Below are positions 57,421 to 64,000 of a stretch of DNA of 64,000 nt, one piece after another. The stretch is from assembly GCA_021234155.1 (NCBI GenBank), contig JAJEKV010000232.1, positions 622,001 to 686,000 on the forward strand, written 5' to 3'. Position 1 is the first letter of the stretch, and each line of letters starts with the position of its first letter. Under the pieces are notes generated by a model, which searched no databases, had not been told where the DNA came from, and worked only from the letters and a program-made list of their open reading frames with translations. The translations under genes were made by a program, and so were the position numbers. The DNA comes from Isoetes taiwanensis (lineage: Eukaryota > Streptophyta > Lycopodiopsida > Isoetales > Isoetaceae).

Positions 57421-60010
57421 TTGCCCTCATCGTTCTTGGGATGTAAAAGATGGTGTTTAGTGCAAGTTGCTGATGAACTGGCACTATCCAGGGCAAAGGG
57501 ACGTCCAACATTATTCATTACTATGACTACGAATACGGATTGGCCGAAAATACAAGTCAAACTCAAACCCGGGCAAAATGCATCTGATATTCCCATGACT
57601 GTTGTTCGATGCTTCCATGGACGATTACAGCGACTAAAAGAGCTTCTTCATAAATTCTTTCAACGCATATCGTATGTGATAACAGTTATAGAATTCCAAA
57701 AACGTGGGTTACCACATGCTCATCTCGTGCTACGTACTGAACCTGGCATACCAATTGAATGTATCGATGAAATTATCTCTGCTGAACTACCTACAGACCC
57801 AATCCTTCGAGGGCAGGTTCAAAAATTTATGATACATAGACACACAGCAAGATGTTCTTCGAATGGTAACCCATGCTGTTAAAAATACCCGAAAGACATC
57901 AACCAAACAACGTACCTTGATTCAAAGGGTTACATCAACGGTCTGAAGAAGAAGCATATATGATGCATGGGTTGTTCCATATAATGCCTTCCTACTTCAT
58001 GATTTAGATTGTCACATTATGGTAGATGTTGCATCCACGGTTCAATATTCTCCTACCTTTATGGCTACATCTACAAAGGATTCGATAATGCAAGCTTTAG
58101 AATAACCCACTTAAGAACACCTTCTTCTATACCGTCATCAACAACCAACCATTCTAGAGAGGGCGAGAACCCTATTCGAGTAACGGCGAGAGGAAGCACA
58201 ACGGGTGAACCATTGGTTAATATACCATCGAAAGGAAGCCCCTAGCCGTCCTCCTAGAGGCGAGATACATGACTACTTGAAAGCAACGTTATCTATAAAT
58301 TAACAGAGGCGCATGGAGAACAATGTCATACGATGTTACAAAATAAGTCTCATGGTTTGTCAAATGTTTGCCTTTGCATCTACCGTCCAAATACGTGTTT
58401 GTTATTGGATCGATATTTCCTCCGCCGCTTGACCCCGAAGTTTGATGCTTTCGCATTACATTCGCATGATAATGAGGAGCACACCATCGACTCCATACAA
58501 TCGGGAGTAGCAATTGAACACGGAACTTACTTGGAACAAGAACGAGAAGGAAACACCGTGAACATCGCGGAAAAGGAGGATAAGACGACCTTTGGTATGT
58601 AGAGAATACGATTGTTATTGCCTCGAGTTGGGGAAGCATTCTACTTGAGGCAGATCTCGTTGCACCGCCTTTGTTAATAATATGGGAAGAGTTAAAAATT
58701 GTTAATGGCCAACAATATGAAACATACCAACAAGCTACAGGCTTGAAGGGTTGCCGCAAGACACAATGAGGCTAAGGTTGGTCATGGAGGAAGTTTAGGT
58801 CCTTATCATTAGGTCCTTCACAACTACGGTTCCTTTTGCCATGTTGTTACCGACCAAGCACCTAATCGTACTATGGACCAAATTTCAAATACCAATGAGC
58901 ATCGACCTACTCGACGGTAATATCAGAATGAAGAATAGATCGCCTTCAATGAGTCCCTCCATCTAATCAACAATATTCTAACGCAACATAGTACCAATAT
59001 CATGGCATAAGGGCTTCAATGCCTACCTTTTGGGAGGGATGTCATCGTGAGTTGGAAAAATATCGATCATGGGAACTACCTACATAGTGTGATGATGATG
59101 ACAAGCGCTTTAATGAAACACCGACCAGCTAGATATATATAGCTTTGTTAGAGAATGGTTATCGCATTCACAAGCCAACCAACCTTTGTTTATCAATGGA
59201 AAAGGCGGCACGGGAAAAACATTCATGCTAACCGCATATGCTTGGCTATCTGAGGCAGCCAAAATATTGTGCTTCCACGCTGCACCACAACATTGGGACC
59301 GTTGGGCATACCGTGAGGTCGAGCGACACACTCACTCTTCCGGATCCCAGTGAAGGAAAATAATGTGAATCTTCACTTTCGATGATAGAAGCGTGACTTC
59401 GGGAGCGGCCAGACCTACTAGTTGAAGCGAAAGCTATCATCCGGGACGAAGTTTCCAATGGCCAATAAACAACTGTCATAGAAAAGTGCCGATCGTTTGT
59501 TGCGGCGACTATGTAGGAACAATCTACCCTTTGGAGGTAAGCACTTCATAGCATCACGGAGATTTCCGGATAAAGTCGCTTTTTTGTTGTCAAGGGGAGG
59601 AGGTAGAGTTGCGCATACAATGCATCTATAAAATCGTCTTTGTTGTGGCAAAGTTTCCGTGTATTTAAATTGGAAGAACCAATACTTAAACAAGGTGACC
59701 CCGAGCTAGTCGCGTGTATGTCGACAAAGTAGGAGAAAATTGGGAGGAATCTTTCGGGTCTCATTAGATATCTTGACATCACAACCGACATAACAAATGC
59801 TATTGAGTTCTTATATCCCTCCAACATCCTTGAAGATCCAAAGATGTAGAACACGTGCCTTCCTATCTCCAATCAATAGGAGTGTTGATAACTTCAATGA
59901 TCAGATTCTTAATAGAGTCCCACGCATGTCAAACCATATTACAGTCATGATCCGTCCGCCACGTAACAAGATGAAATCATACACACACACGCTTATGCAA
60001 CGTCGATTTT
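57421..60010 (+). mobile_element. Decayed Helitron (Rep HUH and Pif1-like helicase)
   Basis: The frame 57421-57882 is the Helitron N-terminal domain: RPTLFITMTTNTDWPKI, then the HUH motif GLPHAHLVL with the two His codons at 57715-57723. At 58054-58077 is YLYGYIYKG, the catalytic tyrosine region. The middle (58280-58800) keeps words such as VWR..LPLHLP-like and GQQYETYQQATGLKG in mixed frames. The helicase Walker A GKGGTGKT is at 59198-59221. It is followed by PMANKQ and ADRLLRRLCRNNLPFGGKHF (59449-59545) and a later FLSPINRSVDNFNDQIL (59857-59907). The protein initiates rolling-circle transposition and unwinds DNA. Stops and frame changes make it dead. The CTRR 3' end and hairpin were not found. 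Confidence 0.88.
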
Positions 60011-60693
60011 CTCAATAACTTCACACATTTCGAATACCCAACCACTGTTGAAACTTAAAGTAGGAGCTATATGTCACATTATGAAATGCTTAGATATGGA
60101 GAAGGGTTTGGTAAAAAAATGCCAGAGTCATGATCGTATCAATGCATAAAATTTGTGATGATGAAAGTATTAGATCGGCCGTCTCGGGATGGTGCATGCA
60201 CATACCCAATATCTAGAAGTGACTTCTTCTATCAACCGAAAAATCGGCCTTGGACCATTCCACGACTGACAAAGTGCCTCTCTCAACTATCTTATGCAAC
60301 CACCCTTCAATAGGTTGCGGGGGGCTAACATTGGACCGCATCGTAATTGACCTACGTACCAATGTATTTGCTCATGGCCAGCTATATCTGACCCGTTACT
60401 TTCGGATCTGAAAAAAAAAGCGGGGCCGTGCTCATCCTCCTCTCACCCGAGACTACAACAAGGCACACTTGCCAACATTGTCTACATAGAACTGCTATGC
60501 CGACAAGGTATGGTTTCCTAAAACACCCTCTATCTGGTGATCGAGAAAGTATAATGAGGCATATTACCAACGTGCGGAGAGAGCACTTATGGTGATAAGG
60601 TATGTTCTTTTCGGACCTCCTCTATCTCGGGTGAAGCAATAAATGAGGTGGATTCCGGAATAAGGTGTGCACTCCATATACCCATTATACCCC

Positions 60694-60865
60694 GTTAATG
60701 TAATTATTACTGTATGTATATAAAGAGATATACTTCAAACAAGGTGCGTGCTCTAAATATCTCGTCCCATTACCCAGTTAACGTAATTACCACTGTATTA
60801 TGAATGTAAGGAGACATACTTCAAACAAGGTGCGTTCTCTATATCTCTCATACCATTCCCTTTTC
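60694..60865. repeat. Tandem duplication, period about 83 bp
   Basis: GTTAATGTAATTATTACTGTAT...ACTTCAAACAAGGTGCGTGCTC at 60694 recurs at 60777 as GTTAACGTAATTACCACTGTAT...ACTTCAAACAAGGTGCGTTCTC. Shorter echoes (GAGAGCAC, AAGGTATGTTC) lie at 60575-60620. 60011-60693 has no gene. Confidence 0.8.
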
Positions 60866-61000
60866 GCCCATACGATATCGGCATCTTCGTTTGATTACCA
60901 TGAGGTTCCCTACATCTATTCTTCAACAAATCAAACTAGAAACATTAAACAAATAAATTATATTAAACAAATGAGGCAGAGATAAAAAGATGCTCACTGC

Positions 61001-61290
61001 GTTGACGGCCAAGTGGTTAGGCTAATGGTTATGGGAAACCCCCGTCCATGCTCAAAGCCCACTGCCCATCATCGGGTGCAGCTAAATAAACAAAAAGGTC
61101 CATCGCGTTGTTAGCCTAGTGGTCAGGCCATTGGTTCTGGGCATCACCCATCCAGGCTCAAAACCCACCCGACTAGCAATGGATGGCGCAGAAAGAGATA
61201 ATGGCAACCACGCTGTTAGCCTAGTGGTCAGGCCATTGATTCTGGGCAGCACCCATCCAGGCTCAAATCCCACTGACTAGCATCGGATGA
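61001..61290 (+). repeat. Three tandem tRNA-like (SINE-like) units
   Basis: Each unit carries a pol III box A and box B in tRNA order with the same start-to-start distance of 43 bases. Box A: CGGCCAAGTGG (61006), TAGCCTAGTGG (61112) and TAGCCTAGTGG (61217). Box B: GCTCAAAGCCC-like (61049), GGCTCAAAACC (61155) and GGCTCAAATCC (61260). Units are spaced 106 and 105 bases. The linkers are short and A-rich, such as AAATAAACAAAAAG. None folds into a good tRNA as far as I can see by eye, so a tRNA-derived SINE head, repeated, is more likely than a tRNA gene cluster. Confidence 0.65.
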
Positions 61291-61392
61291 TAAAAAGGAG
61301 AAAATAAAGGAGAGAAAGGGATATCAGCATTGGGAATCTCATGGTAGATCTAAAGAACTATCTATCATTATGGGCAAGAGGACACAAGGCAA

Positions 61393-61424
61393 CAATGTGG
61401 GTTCAAATCCCGCCTGTTCGGCAA
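61393..61424 (+). other. tRNA 3'-half relic (perfect B box)
   Basis: GGGTTCAAATCCCGCC then TGTTCGGCA: a T-arm with a good stem and an acceptor-like end, without a matching 5' half before it. The box B GGTTCAAATCC is at 61400-61410. Confidence 0.5.
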
Positions 61425-64000
61425 TTCATAAATGCTACCACATGTGGTCTCGCACCCTTGTGAATAGAAACCCATTATTAAGCATGCATTGCATTGACAG
61501 GTTGAACGTTAATAGTGGGCCAAACCTCAGCGGGTTGGAACAAAATATGTGTCTTTATGGGATATGGTTGACTAACTTAGATTTGTGGGTGTAGCCTATA
61601 ATATGTTTTGAACCATGCCACCCATGTATAAAATGCAGCATGATCTTGTTTTAAATATGCGCCGCAACCTTAAGAATTTGGAGTATAAAATGAAAAATGC
61701 AGAGACATTATTGTATGAATACAGTTGACTAACCTAGATTTGAGAGTGTATAAATGCACCATGGTTTGGTTTTGACATGGTCTTGTTTTGACCTGGTCAA
61801 GCGCAGAATATGCCAAGATGACGAAGAGAACGAATAATTGATCGCCCTGATTGAGGATTTGGACGAAGAAAAAACTCGGCAGGGAGCATAGCCATAGCCA
61901 GGGGAATGGCCGTTGTGGGCGGCAATGATAAAAGCCACAGGTCCGACAGAGGAATTACCTAGCTTCTCAAGCAAGGAAAAGACCTAAAAGGATCTGCAAA
62001 GGGATTGCCTATTTAAAGAAAGGTATTCGGCAGCTGACGGAGTACAGAGCCGGAGACTGCGAGACTGATCAGATCAATCAGCCATCTCCTTATCTTTCAG
62101 GTCAAGCTTTTTTTTTCTGGTATGCCCAAGATGCAGATTATTCTATGGCAAAAATTAGGGTTGCATGCATGAATGGCTGTGTTATGCAGGGGCAAGGGCA
62201 GATGCAGAGGCCGGGGCGATGCAGGGGCGCAGTTTAGCAGACAGGACAGACCCTGTTTACCATATGGCCATGTGGGCTCCCCTCTGTTTTTGTGCAGACT
62301 GCATCCCTTGTACTCCCACCTCTTCACCTTAATGGCAGCAGCCTCAAAGCTATGGCTATGGCGTAGTAGTAATGTAAGTCAGTAACTAGACCAATTTATT
62401 TTCCAATGCCGACTGGTCTAGTCTTTCTGCTTTTGCATCCTCCATAGCCTTAACTCCCCTGTCGCTAGATTTACCTAATTTACCTTGACAGTGTGAGTGG
62501 ATAGGAACTTGAAAGGTTTTAATGTATCTCGGTTTTTCTTCTTTGTCCTTGCTCAGTTTCTGAGAAATAATTCAATGATCACGAAGGTTTGATTGTCATC
62601 AATATGCTGTCATAACAAAATAACCCAGTTTATAGTAGGCATCAGAAATAAATTTGAGAGATGTAGAAAGCTTATGTTCTGGCTTTGGATTCTAAGTGAT
62701 TTATGATTACGATCTGATCATAATTAAATTTCAGAGGCAAATAAAGAAGAATTTGCTGTGTCCTTGGCTCCATATCTGAGGATTTGTGTACTTGCTTAAA
62801 GTTGTGAGGAAATTTTGTGTCCTTTGTTTCATAAATTTATGATAGTGAACCTGGTATTAGCTTCTTCACCTAAACACCAAAGTGAATACGAGGCAAATAA
62901 ATTAGTACTTGTTTATCTAGAGAATTATCATGCCCGTGCACTTGTTTCTCAGAAATTTATGATAATGCATAGGATGGTTCAGACCTGTGATGATAGTAAA
63001 ATTAACTCAATGATAGTGAAGGGATGCATCAGACTTGTAAATGAATCATAATAAAGAGATGATGCTGGGAAGAACAGCATATTTATCTTATGATTGAGAG
63101 CTCAAAACCAAAGGAGCAGTACTGAGTCTACTCGATCACCACCTCGTCTCATAAATAGGTCTCAGATTCATCAAAGACAGCTTCAAGATTGGAGCAGAGG
63201 ACTGAGGCACAAAAGTGAGCAGGGAATCAAGGATTTGAGTGCAGAAAGCATTAAGATATGCAGAAGTGCAGTCTGAGAAAATAGGCATAACCCCTAGAGG
63301 GAAGAGGAACAAACCCTTCCAAAAAGAGGAAGAATATATAGGATAATATAATGAACTGTGTATGTCCTTAAGCAGCACCAGGCTATGGATATGAAGTACA
63401 CTGTGAGAGACAAGCTCAAAATGGTAGGAAAAAAACAGAAGGAAAAAGAGAGAGGCCAATTCATTATACAGGCTATGGAAAGCTAGAATACAGTCTAGAA
63501 TCAGTGAAATATACACATAGCAAAAGGCAGGGTTGTCTGTCGGCTGATGGCCAGACACGCACCAGTCATTTCAATCTACTGTTCTTTTCCAGCCTTTTGT
63601 TTGAATATTATACTGCCATAATGCCACTGTCACACACACAAGCTCAACAACATACATAAACAAAGAGTACAGGGGCGCCCACAAAACAGCCTCAACAAGA
63701 AGACCGTCTCTTCCATCATCAAGGGCCAGCAGCACAAGACACATTAGCAGGCAGAGCAAGGAAGAAACAAAAGGGCCAAAAAAAAAAAAACAAAAAACAA
63801 AGAGGGTTTGGTTTCTCAGAGGATATGATTCTGCTCTGTTTTTTCTTTTTGCTTCTTCTTTATACCAGGCTTGCTCAAACATGCTCAATAATGAGCCACA
63901 GGATGCAGCAGAAGAAGAATAGATAGGCATAGGCAGTCTAGCATAGCATTTTTCATTTTTGATACTACTAGTCAATGCCATGACGACAAGAGCATCAAAG
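61425..64000. other. Possible promoter and leader of a gene beyond the right edge; otherwise non-coding
   Basis: At about 62008-62016 is CTATTTAAAG, a TATA-like box. It is followed by a purine-rich stretch to TATCTTTCAG and GTCAAGC near 62100. This could be a first leader exon, but no coding exon follows within the window. 62800-63060 holds two copies of AAATTTATGATA.TG. 63570-63980 is rich in Cys/Leu codons on the minus strand but has no domain. I support no gene. Confidence 0.25.

Noticed and set aside
61082-61273. 63-codon frame with repeated GFEPGWV
   Set aside because: It is the antisense of the tRNA-like units. The peptide repeat is the box B complement.
63571-63981. 136-codon minus-strand frame rich in Leu/Cys/Val
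   Set aside because: It contains a T/A run, shows no family feature and may be an untranslated region of an off-window gene.

Overview
The window is nuclear DNA of a land plant. The evidence is a spliced MscS-like (MSL10-class) mechanosensitive channel gene with plant GT-AG introns, an EI24-family gene, Ty3/gypsy and L1-type elements of plant style, and a low density of host genes. A large, repeat-rich genome such as a fern's would fit, but I cannot fix the species from sequence alone.

Layout. 1-10674: one long Ty3/gypsy LTR retrotransposon on the minus strand. Gag, protease, RT-RNase H and integrase are recognisable but broken. About 3.7 kb of extra sequence follows integrase and holds an intact 353-codon open frame. 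11.8-12.5 kb: a foldback element. 13.4-15.2 kb: a head-to-head inverted duplication of a gene-like fragment. 15.8-17.1 kb: a decayed tandem repeat. 17.8-21.2 kb: an EI24-like gene on the minus strand with an in-frame TGA and a one-base deletion. 21.3-24.6 kb: two adjoining LINE copies, one carrying only ORF1 and one only the RT C-terminus. 26.5-27.4 kb: four exon-like modules sharing one motif. 27.8-29.1 kb: an unknown Cys/His-motif ORF. 31.3-32.3 kb: two unusual simple arrays, one of them a cluster of CGCGTACGCG-like palindromes. 32.4-33.1 kb: an intact unknown 211-codon ORF. 35.96-38.33 kb: a Mutator-like TIR element with a GGAATCAC array.

The best host gene is the MSL channel, + strand 40724-46589, with nine coding exons. 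Eight exons read cleanly. Exon 6 carries single-base indels in or beside short homopolymers. From 46.6 kb to 62 kb the window is repeat debris: a LINE tail, a non-LTR RT with YADD, a minisatellite, a decayed Helitron (HUH Rep plus Pif1-like helicase) and three tandem tRNA-like pol III promoter units. The last 2 kb may hold the start of a gene running off the right edge, but no coding sequence can be supported.

A recurring theme is that coding remnants are broken mostly by one-base indels while their codons stay recognisable. This is either young decay or uncorrected sequence error, and it should be settled before any gene here is called dead.
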